64,000 nucleotides of DNA from an uncultured Anaerolineae bacterium (GTDB lineage Bacteria; Chloroflexota; Anaerolineae; J036; Brachytrichaceae), in NCBI GenBank assembly GCA_937959265.1, contig CALGMA010000004.1, positions 120,421 to 184,420 of the forward strand. The letters are read 5' to 3'. Positions within the stretch are counted from its first letter, which is position 1. Each line of letters begins with the position of its first letter. The translations under genes were made by a program, and so were the position numbers. This document shows, in pieces, positions 1 to 8,954 of the stretch. The notes beneath the pieces were generated by a model. The model did no database searches. It was not told the DNA's origin and saw only the letters and a list, made by a program, of their open reading frames with translations.

Positions 1-1559
1 CGCGTCACCGGCTGCGTCAGCGCCCAGTTCAGGCGCAGCGTGACTTCATCGCCGGGTTGCAGGCTATCGCGCGCGTCGAAGCCCGCTTCTTCCAGGCGCA
101 CTGCGCCGCCGAATTCGGCGTTCACCGCCAGCGGCAGGCGCTGCGTCCAGCGGTTGGGCGGTTGCGCGTAGGCCGGCGCGATAAACGCGAACGGCGCGAC
201 GATCGCCAGCGCGGCGAGGCCGGCGCACGCGCCGATCAACGCGTAGCGGTGGATCGCGCGCCAGCCGTAGGCCAGCGCCGCCGCGATCACCGCGATGCAC
301 GGGAACATCAGCCGCCCCTGCGAGGCCGGCGTGAGCGATGTCCATCGCAGCAGCGCCGCAAAGACGAGCGCGACCCAGAAGGCGCAGAGCAGCATTTTGC
401 GCCCCGCGTCCGGCCTCAACGGGGCTTTCCCCAGCGCAGCGGATGCCATGCGCGCGATAAGTCCGAGGACGGCCAGCGCTGCGAGTCCGTTCAGCGCGTC
501 ATAGATCCACGGCGGCATGATCACGTTCATCGCGCCGAATACACCCCAGTAGGCCCATACGAAGCCTTCGCGTTCGCTCCACAGTTGCGCCAGCGTGGCC
601 GGCTGGTCGCGCCGGCCGACGACATCGAGGAAGGCGTTCCAGCCCAGCAAGTCGCCGTAGAGCTGCTGGTTGCGGACGAACCACCATCCGCTGATGAGCA
701 GCGTGACGGCGAGCGTGACAAAGACGAAAGCGCCACGAATCAAGAGCCGAGCGCCCGGCGTTGCATCTCTTGATTCGTCGCTTCTGGGTCGCGTGAGCAA
801 AGCGGCAAGTCCAAACAGGCCGACCAGCCCTAGGGCGCTGCTTTTGCTCAGCGCGCCGAGGCCGGCGATCGCGCCGGCGACTGCGGCGCTCTTGCGCGAG
901 AGGTCGCCGAGGCGCATCAGCCGCAGCGCCCACCACAGACCGATCGTGCTGAACAAGACCGCAGCGTTGTCGTTGTTGATTGCGCCGCTGATAAAGGTGA
1001 ACATTGGCGTGCAGGCGACGATGACGCAAGACGCGAGACGCAGCAGTCCGGTGTCTTGTGTCCTACGTCCTGCGCCGTTGGGGAAGAGTTCGCGAGCGGC
1101 GAGGTAGGCGAAGAACACCGTCGCTGTGCTCATCAGAATCGAAGCGAGGCGGGCGGCGCGGACGGCCAGCGTGGCGCGCTCCCAGGGCCAGGCTTCAGCC
1201 GGGGTATGCAAGACGACGTTGGCATTGCCGTCGCGCGTGGGCACGCCCATGTCGCTGTGCGGGTTGATGCGTCGAATGTCGCGCCAATTTGATGAATCGA
1301 ACGGCGCGCTGAACGCAGCAGCGATCCAATAGTAGAGCGGCGGCTGGCTGCCTTCTTGCCGCCAGGGGGCCTCGGCGTCGGCTTGGTCGGCGCGCTGCAC
1401 AGGCAGGCCGCCGCCCGTCGCCAGGTGTTGCACCATCGGATAGTGCCACAGCTCATCCGACGCTTCGAAGAGCGGAGTGAGGATGCTGTAGAGGCTGAAG
1501 AGGACAAATGACGCAGCGACGATCAGCGCTGCGCAGATCTTCTCGGCGCGCGCGCTCAC
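1..1559 (-). CDS. ArnT-like (GT39/DUF2142-type) membrane glycosyltransferase, C-terminus cut by window edge
   Basis: The reading frame is open from a GTG at 1559 to the left edge (519 codons seen). It reads as a polytopic membrane protein of the C-type glycosyltransferase fold, which moves sugars from polyprenyl-phosphate donors outside the membrane. The motif GSQPPLYYWIA (encoded near 1320-1350), typical of the catalytic loop region of GT39/ArnT-like enzymes, is followed by FISGAINNDNA and several hydrophobic segments. The last visible part, PGDEVTLRLNWALTQP, looks like the soluble beta-sandwich tail found on many such proteins. The GTG overlaps the stop of an 18-codon hydrophobic ORF (1556-1612), so translation may be coupled. 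Acceptor and sugar are unknown. Confidence 0.8.
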   Translation of the reverse strand, partial: MSARAEKICAALIVAASFVLFSLYSILTPLFEASDELWHYPMVQHLATGGGLPVQRADQADAEAPWRQEGSQPPLYYWIAAAFSAPFDSSNWRDIRRINPHSDMGVPTRDGNANVVLHTPAEAWPWERATLAVRAARLASILMSTATVFFAYLAARELFPNGAGRRTQDTGLLRLASCVIVACTPMFTFISGAINNDNAAVLFSTIGLWWALRLMRLGDLSRKSAAVAGAIAGLGALSKSSALGLVGLFGLAALLTRPRSDESRDATPGARLLIRGAFVFVTLAVTLLISGWWFVRNQQLYGDLLGWNAFLDVVGRRDQPATLAQLWSEREGFVWAYWGVFGAMNVIMPPWIYDALNGLAALAVLGLIARMASAALGKAPLRPDAGRKMLLCAFWVALVFAALLRWTSLTPASQGRLMFPCIAVIAAALAYGWRAIHRYALIGACAGLAALAIVAPFAFIAPAYAQPPNRWTQRLPLAVNAEFGGAVRLEEAGFDARDSLQPGDEVTLRLNWALTQPVT

Positions 1560-1631
1560 GTGGTCAGCAAGAGGAGCGCCGGCTCGATCGGCGGTATAGC
1601 GAGGCGGGACATATCGCTCGGTGTGCGCGGT

Positions 1632-2168
1632 CTAGCTGCCGCCCTGGGCTTGTGATTCTTGGGTGGGCTGTGTGTTGGCTGGCAGCGACTCAGCGTTGCC
1701 CTCCAGCGCCTTCAACCGCTCGGCCCGGTCGTGCTCCAGCTTGGCGATGCCGTTGGAGACGACGGCCATGGTGTGATCGAGTTCTTCACGCAGGCGCATC
1801 AGCGTTTCGAGGGCGTAGGCGTCTGCCTCTGAGCGCATACGATCCACCTCGCGACGGGCGCGCTCCTCGATCGCCTGAGCGCGATTCTGCGCGATGGCGA
1901 TGATGGTGGTGTCGTCGGCCAGCCGGCTGGCTTCCTCGCGCGCCATCTCCTTGATGCGTTCGGCTTCCTCTTTGGCCTGCGCGATGATGCGGTCGTGCTC
2001 TTGCTGGATGCGCTGCGCCTTCTTGATCTCTTCAGGAATGGCCAACACCATCTGGTCTATCAACTGAAAGCACCGGTCTGCGTCCACCAGCTTCATCTTG
2101 GTACCGGGCACACGGCGTGCCTCCAAAAGGATTGCTTCCAGTCTTCCAAGCAGGTGTTGAATGTCCAT
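1632..2168 (-). CDS. Conserved coiled-coil protein (DivIVA / ATP-synthase-b-like)
   Basis: This is a 178-residue protein rich in Glu, Arg and Ala. From about residue 45 to 150 it reads as one long amphipathic helix or coiled coil (for example EEIKKAQRIQQEHDRIIAQA), with a short disordered Gln/Pro tail. There is no membrane segment. Proteins of this shape near coaD in Chloroflexota are usually left as hypothetical or compared with DivIVA or the F-ATPase b subunit; a role as a membrane-curvature or scaffold protein is a guess. A TATACT box lies 7 nt before the ATG and no Shine-Dalgarno is visible, so the message may be leaderless. Confidence 0.8.
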   Translation of the reverse strand: MDIQHLLGRLEAILLEARRVPGTKMKLVDADRCFQLIDQMVLAIPEEIKKAQRIQQEHDRIIAQAKEEAERIKEMAREEASRLADDTTIIAIAQNRAQAIEERARREVDRMRSEADAYALETLMRLREELDHTMAVVSNGIAKLEHDRAERLKALEGNAESLPANTQPTQESQAQGGS

Positions 2169-2175
2169 GGCAATA

Positions 2176-2181
2176 AGTATA
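2176..2181 (-). promoter_or_regulatory. -10 box, leaderless start of coiled-coil gene
   Basis: On the minus strand TATACT occupies 2181-2176 and the ATG begins at 2168, leaving 7 nt. Transcription would start at or next to the A of the ATG. No convincing -35 was found. Confidence 0.55.
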
Positions 2182-2196
2182 TTGGAGAATGGCGAT

Positions 2197-2679
2197 TTAT
2201 TTAAGTTGCCTTAATGCGCGTGCCACGCAGTCCGGCACGAGCGCTGTTACGTCGCCGCCCAGCGTAGCGATCTGTCGGATCAACGTCGCGCTCAAGAAGT
2301 GGTTCGGAGCGTTGGCGAATAGGCAGATCACCTCAATATCTGCGGCCAGCCAGTGATTGGTCTGCGCCTGTTGAAGCTCGAAGTTGAAATCCACGCTGTT
2401 GCGCAGGCCGCGGATGAGCACCGATGCGCCCATTTGCCGCGCGAAGTTCACCGTCAGGCCGCTGTAGCCGGTGACGCGTGCCCGACCGTCCACGCCTAAG
2501 TCGTGCAGCACCTCGTTCACCAGGGCGATGCGCTCTGCATGCGAGAAGAGCAGCTTCTTGTCTGGCTGGTCGTAGACGCCGATGATCAGTTCGTCGAACA
2601 ACGCCAGCGCGCGCTGGGCGATGTCGAGATGTCCATTGTGAAAGGGGTCGAACGTGCCGGGGTAAAGCGCGATGGTCAT
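2197..2679 (-). CDS. coaD: Phosphopantetheine adenylyltransferase
   Basis: This 160-residue enzyme transfers AMP from ATP to 4'-phosphopantetheine, the fourth step of coenzyme A synthesis, in the cytoplasm. The N-terminus carries YPGTFDPFHNGHLDI with the TxxH/HxGH nucleotidyltransferase signature. The family's LIRGLRNSVDFNFE substrate loop and FLSATLIRQIA motif are both present. The length matches the usual 160 residues. It lies just downstream of recG on the same strand, 80 nt away, a common neighbour pairing. Confidence 0.97.
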   Translation of the reverse strand: MTIALYPGTFDPFHNGHLDIAQRALALFDELIIGVYDQPDKKLLFSHAERIALVNEVLHDLGVDGRARVTGYSGLTVNFARQMGASVLIRGLRNSVDFNFELQQAQTNHWLAADIEVICLFANAPNHFLSATLIRQIATLGGDVTALVPDCVARALRQLK

Positions 2680-2760
2680 GATCGAGGCGTTAGTCCGGTA
2701 GCTCTGGTTGGTGATATCTGCTGCGCATCGGATTGAGTGCGAGGTGTTTGGCCGGCAGCC

Positions 2761-5370
2761 TCAGCTTGCGTCGCTGACTGCCTCGCGATGCTTCCAGAAT
2801 TCGGACACCTTCTCGGCCAGCAAGGGATGCTTCGCTAACTCTGGATCGTGCTCGAGCAGCTTCTCGGCTTGCGCGCGCGCCGCGTCCAACAAGTCGCGGT
2901 CGCTCACGCTGACCAGCTTGAGCTCGGGGTCGCCGCTTTGGCGAGTGCCGAAGAACTCGCCCGGGCCTCGAATCTCCAGGTCAATCTCGGCCAGCTTGAA
3001 GCCGTCCTGGGTGTTCACGATCGCCTGCAGGCGCTGGTCGCCGATGGCCGAGCCGGTGTCGGCGATCAGCAGGCAGTAGGACTTGTGCTCGCCGCGGCCG
3101 ACGCGCCCGCGGAATTGGTGCAGTTGCGCCAGGCCGAAGCGGTTCGCGCCTTCGATCAGCATGACCGTCGCGTTCGGCACGTCAATGCCCACTTCGACGA
3201 CCGAGGTGGAGACGAGGATATGCGTCTCACCGCTGGCGAAGGCGCGCATGGCTTGCTCCTTTTCTGCCGGCTTCATCTTGCCGTGCAGCAAGCCCAGCTT
3301 GAGCGTCGGGAACACCTCGCGCTGCAGGCGCGCGTGCTCTTCCACTGCTGCCTTGGCCTCGATCTTGTCCGACTCTTCGACGAGCGGGCAGATGATGAAG
3401 GCTTGCCGGCCTTGCTCGACCTGGTGTTGCACAAAGCGGTACGCGCGCTCACGCTCGGCAGGGATGAACCAGTGCGTTTCGATCGGTTGACGGCCGGGTG
3501 GCATCTCGTCGAGCACTGTGTTGTCCAGGTCGCCGTAGAGCGTGAGCGCCAGGGTGCGCGGGATGGGCGTTGCCGTCATCACCAGCGTGTGGGGATTCAA
3601 CGCGCCGCCTTTTTGCCGCAGCGCCGTTCGCTGCAACACGCCGAAGCGATGTTGCTCGTCCACCACCACCAGCCCCAGGTTCTGGAACGATACGGCTTCC
3701 TGGATCAAGGCGTGTGTGCCGATCACGACGTGGATGCTGCCGTCGGCCAGTCCGTCGTAGATGGCGCGCTTTTCGCTGGGCTTCGTGCTGCCCGTCAGCA
3801 ATGCCAGCGTGATCGGAGCAGTAGCCCCGCGTTCGGCGAAGCCGTCAAACAGGCGCTTAACGGTTTTGTAGTGTTGCTCGGCCAGGATTTCGGTCGGCGC
3901 CATCATGGCCGATTGCGCGCCCAAGCCGGCGGCCAGCGCCATGCCCAACGCGGCGACCACGGTCTTGCCGGAGCCGACATCGCCTTGTAGCAACCGGTGC
4001 ATGGCATTGGGTTGGCCCAGGTCTTTGATGATGGCATGCAGGGCGCGTTGTTGCGCGCCGGTGAGCTGATAAGGCAGGGCGGCGATCAGCCGATCGAGCA
4101 TGGCCGGATCGGCGTGCAGGGGCTGCGCCGGCTCCTGGCGCCAAATCTGGCGTTGGCGCAGCACGGCCAACTGGAGCGTGAACAGTTCGTCGAAGGCCAG
4201 CCGGCGGCGCGCGCGCTCCTGCGACTTCATGGAACGTGGAAAGTGGATTTCGCGCAGCGCTTCGGCGATCGGCATGAGTCCGAGTTCGTTGCGCACCTCC
4301 TCCGGCAGATGCTCGGGCACGCGCGAGGGCCAGTATTCGACCATGCGCTTCATCACCCGGCGCAACAGCAGCGGCTGCAGTCCCTCGGTCAGACGGTACA
4401 CCGGCACGATGCTGCCGCCAGTGATCCATTCGCGCTCAGCCGGCTCGTAGGTGGGGTTCTGGAAGGTCAACCGGCCCAGATACTCGGTCACCTTGCCGCT
4501 GATGACGATCTCTCGCCCGACCGCCAACTGCTTCATCAGGTTGTCTGCGTAGCGCTCGCTGGTGAACCAACTGCACTCGATGGCGCCCGACGTGTCCTCG
4601 ATCACCGCGCGCACGATGATCAAGTTGCTCTTGGTGCGGTGTTTGCGCACCGACGCAATGCGTCCGATGATGGTGACTTGCTCGCCGTAAAAGAGCTGGT
4701 TGATCGTCTTCAGCGCGCTGTAATCATCGTAGCGCGTCGGGAAGTAATACAGCAGGTCACGGATGGTATGCACGCCGAGGCGGGCTAGCTTCTGCGCGTT
4801 GAAATCGCCGATGCCGGCGATCTTGGTTACCGGCGCGTCCAGGCCCAGGCCTGCTTCGCGCGGACTGAGGGGGCGCGTCTCCGGGCGCGGACGTTGTGCC
4901 TGCCGCTCCACCAGCTGCGGCGGCTCGGCGTGCTGGGTGGGCGCAGCGCCGGCGGGTGGCGTGGTCATGACGACCGGCGCAATCTCCACCGGTGGCATTT
5001 CGAAGTTTGTGGAAGCCTGATTCTCCGTTGCAAACTTAATCGCTCCTTCGCTGGGGCGCTGTAGCGAGGGATGGCCGGGGGTGTCCTTGGCGCGCGCCTG
5101 CGCCGGGCTACGCAGGACGGGCGAGCGTAGCCGGGTCATCAACGCGTCCAGCGCCGCGCGGCGGTGCGCTTCATCGGCAGAGGCGCTGTAGTCGCACATT
5201 TCCTGCGCGATCGTCTCGGCCCAGTCGGGATCAATATCGTTGCGCGCGGCGTCGGCCAGCCAGGCGGCAGCAAACGACTGCAGGCCGCGCGTGACTGCTT
5301 TGTCATGATAGCCGGTCTGCGCTTCGAGCCTGAGAATTTTGAGGAGCTTTTCGGTCGCTTGGTTTGGCAT
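2761..5370 (-). CDS. recG: ATP-dependent DNA helicase RecG with long N-terminal extension
   Basis: RecG remodels stalled forks and Holliday junctions. The protein has an N-terminal extension of about 175 residues (helical, then Pro/Ala-rich), next the wedge/OB domain (EQVTIIGRIASVRKHRTKSN), then the superfamily 2 helicase core with Walker A GDVGSGKT, DEQH box, the TATPIPRTLA motif and the QFRGRVGRG motif VI. At 869 residues it is longer than E. coli RecG (693) because of the N-terminal part. I chose ATG 5370; an in-frame TTG lies at 5379. A TACGCT box ends 9 nt before ATG 5370. Confidence 0.95.
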   Translation of the reverse strand: MPNQATEKLLKILRLEAQTGYHDKAVTRGLQSFAAAWLADAARNDIDPDWAETIAQEMCDYSASADEAHRRAALDALMTRLRSPVLRSPAQARAKDTPGHPSLQRPSEGAIKFATENQASTNFEMPPVEIAPVVMTTPPAGAAPTQHAEPPQLVERQAQRPRPETRPLSPREAGLGLDAPVTKIAGIGDFNAQKLARLGVHTIRDLLYYFPTRYDDYSALKTINQLFYGEQVTIIGRIASVRKHRTKSNLIIVRAVIEDTSGAIECSWFTSERYADNLMKQLAVGREIVISGKVTEYLGRLTFQNPTYEPAEREWITGGSIVPVYRLTEGLQPLLLRRVMKRMVEYWPSRVPEHLPEEVRNELGLMPIAEALREIHFPRSMKSQERARRRLAFDELFTLQLAVLRQRQIWRQEPAQPLHADPAMLDRLIAALPYQLTGAQQRALHAIIKDLGQPNAMHRLLQGDVGSGKTVVAALGMALAAGLGAQSAMMAPTEILAEQHYKTVKRLFDGFAERGATAPITLALLTGSTKPSEKRAIYDGLADGSIHVVIGTHALIQEAVSFQNLGLVVVDEQHRFGVLQRTALRQKGGALNPHTLVMTATPIPRTLALTLYGDLDNTVLDEMPPGRQPIETHWFIPAERERAYRFVQHQVEQGRQAFIICPLVEESDKIEAKAAVEEHARLQREVFPTLKLGLLHGKMKPAEKEQAMRAFASGETHILVSTSVVEVGIDVPNATVMLIEGANRFGLAQLHQFRGRVGRGEHKSYCLLIADTGSAIGDQRLQAIVNTQDGFKLAEIDLEIRGPGEFFGTRQSGDPELKLVSVSDRDLLDAARAQAEKLLEHDPELAKHPLLAEKVSEFWKHREAVSDAS

Positions 5371-5477
5371 GGCGTGCAAAGCGTACTACCCATCGCGTGT
5401 CGCGCATCACGCCATGCGCAATACGCGATACCTGGCATGCAACGTGGATACGTAATTTGCCGAGATTATACGTGCGG

Positions 5478-6326
5478 CTACTCGTTCACGATGACCACGC
5501 CGAGGCCCATCGGCCCGAAGTGCGCACCAATGACTGGCGTGACGAGCACCGGGGTGGGCGGCTCGATGGGGGCGATTGGCTGCAACTCGCGCCGAATGCG
5601 GGCGATGTCGCTCACCTGATCGCCGCCGGTGTAGACGATGGAGAAACAACGGGGGGCGCCCGGCGTCTTGCGCACCTCCTCCATCAGACGCTCCACGCCG
5701 CGCCCGCGCGTACGCACGCGATCCAATTGGGTGATGGCGCCCTGCTTGAGTTCGATCAGCAGCTTGATCTGGAGCAGTTCGCCGATGCCGGCGGTGAGCG
5801 ACGACACCCGCCCGCTCTTGCGGAGGTATTTCAGCGTGTCGGCCATCGCCAGGATACGGATGCGCTGCTTCATCGCTTCCAGCGCCGAGGCGATCTCGCC
5901 CAACGTCGCCCCTTGTTGCGCCATTTCAGCGGCTGTGATGACTAATCGGCCCAGCCCCATGGTCATCGAGCCGGAATCCACCACGCGCACGGGGATGCCG
6001 GCGTCGGCGGCTTCGGACGCGGCCAGCTCGGCTGCGTTGCACACGCCGCTGACGGTGCGGGCGATGTGCACCGAGACTACCCCATCTGCGCCGGCGGCGC
6101 GCGCGGCGCGGTAGGCGTCCGCAAACAGCTCAGGGGAGGCAGCAGCCGTCTTGGGGAAACTGGCGTAGCTCGGCAGATTGGCGTAGAACTGCTCGCGGGT
6201 GAGGGTCACGCCGTCTTGATGGGTCACGCCGTCCACCTCGACGATCATCGGCAGGACGGTGATGCCCAAGCGCTTCACAATGTCCGCCGGAACGTCGCAG
6301 GTGGAATCAGTCACTACTTTGACCAT
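5478..6326 (-). CDS. DegV family fatty-acid-binding protein
   Basis: This is a 282-residue DegV-family protein. It begins VVTDSTCDVPADIVKRLGI, the classic opening that binds the fatty-acid carboxylate with the TST-type loop, and contains VSVHIARTVSGVCNAA, equivalent to the second lipid-binding loop. Family members bind fatty acids and in Firmicutes (FakB) present them to a kinase; no FakA kinase is seen here, so the role is unproven. The start was set at ATG 6326, not the upstream in-frame ATG 6377, because homology begins immediately after it. The 5' region overlaps no other gene. Confidence 0.93.
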   Translation of the reverse strand: MVKVVTDSTCDVPADIVKRLGITVLPMIVEVDGVTHQDGVTLTREQFYANLPSYASFPKTAAASPELFADAYRAARAAGADGVVSVHIARTVSGVCNAAELAASEAADAGIPVRVVDSGSMTMGLGRLVITAAEMAQQGATLGEIASALEAMKQRIRILAMADTLKYLRKSGRVSSLTAGIGELLQIKLLIELKQGAITQLDRVRTRGRGVERLMEEVRKTPGAPRCFSIVYTGGDQVSDIARIRRELQPIAPIEPPTPVLVTPVIGAHFGPMGLGVVIVNE

Positions 6327-6344
6327 CGCTAAGAACCCATTGCG

Positions 6345-6378
<34 letters not shown>

Positions 6379-6435
6379 CCTTCGCCTGACTGAATCCACT
6401 CGCAGCCTTAAGCAACGTCGTGGCGCGTAGGGCGC

Positions 6436-7452
6436 TTATGCCTGCGCGAACGTGTCAATCATCAGCCGGGCGTCGCTCATCGGATACAGGATTGGGCAGG
6501 TGCATCCGCGCCGGATGTATTCCTGCACCTTGGCGCGCGCTTCTTCTGGCGTGCCGGTGGCCGAAATGCGCAGCACGAACTCATCCGGCACAAACTGCAT
6601 CGCTTCGTGCACCTGTTCCTTGGTGGCCGGCCAGCCGAGGATGGATTGCACCCGCTTCACGATGTCATCGCTGACGCCGCTGGCCTTGGCGATGTGCGGC
6701 TGTTGGGCGAGATACTGCGTGAGGAGTTCCTTGGCGTCCTCAATGGCCTTCTTTCGGTCGTGGTTGACGGCGCACACCACCAGTTGGGGGCGGTCGAGAT
6801 CCTCGGCCCTCCGCCCGACTTTCTTGGCGCCCTTGTCGAGCAGCTCCATTGCTCGATCGTTGTATTCCGGCGGCACGCAATAGTTGAGCACGACGCCGTC
6901 GGCGATTTCGCCGGTCAGCTCCATCATCTGGTCGCCAGTAGCGCCGATGTAGATCGGCACATGGCGCGGCTCGCGCTGGCCGTGCACCACGTCCAGCTCG
7001 ATGCCTTCCACGTGGTGGAACTCGCCGTGGAAGGTGACGCGCTCCATGCGCAACAAGCGGCGCAACACTTCGACCGTCTCGCGCATGGCGGTGAGCGGCT
7101 TGCGTCGTTCGATGCCGACGTTCTTGGCCAACGGATCCCACCACGCGCCGATGCCGCAGATGATCCGATTCGGCGCCAAGTCGTCCAGCGTCAGCAACGT
7201 CGCAGCCAACAGGCCGATGTTGCGCGTCCAATTGTTAATCACGCCGCTGCCGATCTTGATGCGCTCGGTGACGGCGGCGAAGGCGGCCATCGGCACGATG
7301 GCGTCCCGCACCAGACGCGATTCGGCCTGCCACACTGCCTCGAACCCACGTTGTTCGGCGTATTGGGCGTATTGCATCCCTTCACGAATGGGATGGGCGT
7401 CTTGCAAATACAGCGCGACGCGCATTCGGGGTGGGGGAGGTGTGCTATTCAT
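6436..7452 (-). CDS. LLM-class (luciferase-like, F420/FMN) flavin-dependent oxidoreductase
   Basis: This 338-residue protein has the luciferase-like TIM-barrel. It shows [20 protein letters not shown] at the N-terminus, the [20 protein letters not shown] strand typical of F420-dependent methylene-H4MPT-reductase relatives, [10 protein letters not shown], and the C-terminal [13 protein letters not shown] segment. Family members oxidise or reduce substrates with F420 or FMN. Substrate and cofactor cannot be told from sequence. It is divergent from infA. Confidence 0.9.
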   Translation of the reverse strand: MNSTPPPPRMRVALYLQDAHPIREGMQYAQYAEQRGFEAVWQAESRLVRDAIVPMAAFAAVTERIKIGSGVINNWTRNIGLLAATLLTLDDLAPNRIICGIGAWWDPLAKNVGIERRKPLTAMRETVEVLRRLLRMERVTFHGEFHHVEGIELDVVHGQREPRHVPIYIGATGDQMMELTGEIADGVVLNYCVPPEYNDRAMELLDKGAKKVGRRAEDLDRPQLVVCAVNHDRKKAIEDAKELLTQYLAQQPHIAKASGVSDDIVKRVQSILGWPATKEQVHEAMQFVPDEFVLRISATGTPEEARAKVQEYIRRGCTCPILYPMSDARLMIDTFAQA

Positions 7453-7485
7453 GCGATGTTAGTGACAGTTGAGCGAAGGCGTTGA

Positions 7486-7514
7486 TTGACGGTGATTTTA
7501 CAAGAGCCTATAAT
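7486..7514 (+). promoter_or_regulatory. Sigma-70 promoter of infA
   Basis: TTGACG at 7486-7491, a 17-nt spacer and a perfect TATAAT at 7509-7514. It points to infA with a leader of about 107 nt. Confidence 0.8.
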
Positions 7515-7545
7515 TCCGGCTAGTTCGATTTAAGGTTTTGGTAGC

Positions 7546-7608
7546 AGAGGCGAAGCGTTTGCAGCGTAGTCTTGGCTGGCGGGAGCGCGGTGCAAATGCT
7601 TCGCCTCT
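7546..7608 (+). promoter_or_regulatory. 18-bp stem-loop in infA leader
   Basis: Arms 7546-7563 and 7591-7608 pair over 18 positions with one G.U, around a 27-nt loop, and end 8 nt before the GGAGG site. It could gate translation, or be a palindromic repeat inserted in the leader. Confidence 0.7.
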
Positions 7609-7627
7609 CTTGGTGAAAGGAGGGCGA

Positions 7628-7894
7628 ATGGCCAAGAAAGATCGAGAGCAGAAGCAAAAGGAAGACGTGATTCAAGTCGAAGGCGAAGTCATCGAGGCGT
7701 TGCCGGGCACAATGTTCAAGGTGCAACTGGACAACGGTCACCAGGTGTTGACCACGCTGTCCGGCAAGATGCGCAAGAACTACATTCGCATTTTGCTCGG
7801 TGACCGCGTGCGCGTAGAACTTTCGCCGTATGACCTGACGCGCGGACGCATCTCCTACCGCTTGCGCACCGGCCGCGAGAATGTGCCCGCCTGA
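7628..7894 (+). CDS. infA: Translation initiation factor IF-1
   Basis: This 88-residue protein is a single OB-fold that binds the ribosomal A site during initiation. [26 protein letters not shown]-type [18 protein letters not shown] and [15 protein letters not shown] are all diagnostic. It has a lysine-rich N-terminal extension of about 12 residues and a short C-terminal tail compared with the 72-residue E. coli protein. The start ATG follows a strong AAAGGAGGG site. An in-frame GTG at 7538 lies inside the leader hairpin and is rejected. The gene stands apart from any ribosomal-protein operon here. Confidence 0.95.
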   Translation: MAKKDREQKQKEDVIQVEGEVIEALPGTMFKVQLDNGHQVLTTLSGKMRKNYIRILLGDRVRVELSPYDLTRGRISYRLRTGRENVPA

Positions 7895-7945
7895 AGCCCG
7901 CTTCCTTCGCGGCAACGCGGCCTGTTGAGGAGGGCGCGTCGCGCG

Positions 7946-8887
7946 CTACCTTTTCTCCTCGCCGCGCCTGGCGCACACCAGGCATATCCAGTCATCTATC
8001 GCTCGCTGCTCCACGATGGATAACCCCGCTGCCTCGGCTGCGCGCGCCACGTCCGAGGCCTGTGCGTCCAAGATGCCGGAGAAGATGAACCGCGGCGCGC
8101 GAGATGCCAGCCCTTCGGCCAACATGCGAATGATCACACCGGCCAGGATGTTTGCCACGACCAGATCGTAGACGCCATGGGCGACCTCGTGGGAGCCATG
8201 CGCGATCATCACGCGGTCTGCTACGCCGTTGGCCAGGACGTTCTCGCGGCCGGCGCGCACGGCTTCATCATCGGTATCCACGCCCACTATCTCGTGCGCG
8301 CCCAGTTTGGCGGCCAGAATCGAGAGGATGCCAGAACCGCTGCCTACATCGAGGACGCGCATACCGGGCTGGACGTATTCTTCCATAGCGGCGGCACACA
8401 ATTGTGTGGTGGGGTGCAGGCCGGTACCGAACGCCATACCGGGGTCGAGCGCGATGACCAAGTCGCGATCTGCGGCGTTGCCGGACGGCGCGTCGTTCAT
8501 CCATGTCGGGCGGATCATGATGCGCCGACCGATGCGCAGCGGTTTGAACGATGCCTTCCATGCATCGGCCCAGTCCGATTGTGCGACGATGCGATAGTCC
8601 GGCTGCGGCGTGGGACGCACCATGTTCAGGTAGGCGAGCGCCTCTTCGACTTTGCGCTTGCGTTCGGCCAGCGTTTCATCGTCGGGCAAATAGGCGCGCA
8701 CGATGATTGGCCCTTCGGCGCGCTCGTCCTCCCAACGGTCGGCGATTTCACCGCCCGGTTGTTGCCGGTGGGTTTGCTCCAGAGCCACACCGCCCTCGAC
8801 GTAGGGGAAGATTGCCTCGCTGATTGCCTCGGCTAATTCGGCATCGGCTTCAAGGCTGAGTTCCAGCCAGCGCGGGCTATTGGTCAT
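7946..8887 (-). CDS. prmA: Ribosomal protein L11 methyltransferase
   Basis: PrmA trimethylates ribosomal protein L11 using S-adenosylmethionine. The 313-residue protein has an N-terminal substrate-recognition domain (WLELSLEADAELAEAISEAI), the linker with DWADAWKASFKPLRIG, then the Rossmann domain with DPGMAFGTGLHPTTQLCA, VLDVGSGSGILSI and the catalytic-site VANILAGVI. An extended ORF to 9250 runs over ppk1 and is spurious. ATG 8887 is preferred over ATG 8893 because a TACACT box (8900-8895) ends 7 nt upstream of it. The gene is divergent from ppk1. Confidence 0.95.
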   Translation of the reverse strand: MTNSPRWLELSLEADAELAEAISEAIFPYVEGGVALEQTHRQQPGGEIADRWEDERAEGPIIVRAYLPDDETLAERKRKVEEALAYLNMVRPTPQPDYRIVAQSDWADAWKASFKPLRIGRRIMIRPTWMNDAPSGNAADRDLVIALDPGMAFGTGLHPTTQLCAAAMEEYVQPGMRVLDVGSGSGILSILAAKLGAHEIVGVDTDDEAVRAGRENVLANGVADRVMIAHGSHEVAHGVYDLVVANILAGVIIRMLAEGLASRAPRFIFSGILDAQASDVARAAEAAGLSIVEQRAIDDWICLVCARRGEEKR

Positions 8888-8894
8888 TGCCATG

Positions 8895-8900
8895 AGTGTA
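8895..8900 (-). promoter_or_regulatory. -10 box of prmA (leaderless start)
   Basis: TACACT on the minus strand, 7 nt before ATG 8887; no Shine-Dalgarno precedes the gene. Confidence 0.5.
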
Positions 8901-8940
8901 GCAAAGGCGGTGATGCGCATGCTCGAGAGGCGCGCTCGGC

Positions 8941-8946
8941 TACAAT
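8941..8946 (+). promoter_or_regulatory. -10 box of ppk1 (leaderless start)
   Basis: TACAAT at 8941-8946 leaves 8 nt before ATG 8955; no Shine-Dalgarno and no clear -35. Confidence 0.55.
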
Positions 8947-8954
8947 CTTGCAGC

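Noticed and set aside
57..1107. Plus-strand ORFs over the truncated glycosyltransferase
   Set aside because: They are Arg/Ala-rich shadows of the minus-strand membrane protein, whose frame shows conserved GT39-type motifs.
2848..3990. Long plus-strand ORF inside recG
   Set aside because: It is antisense to the conserved helicase core; composition is Gln/Ala/Val-rich and matches no family.
7538..7627. Longer infA start
   Set aside because: It lies inside the leader hairpin; the canonical start has a strong Shine-Dalgarno.
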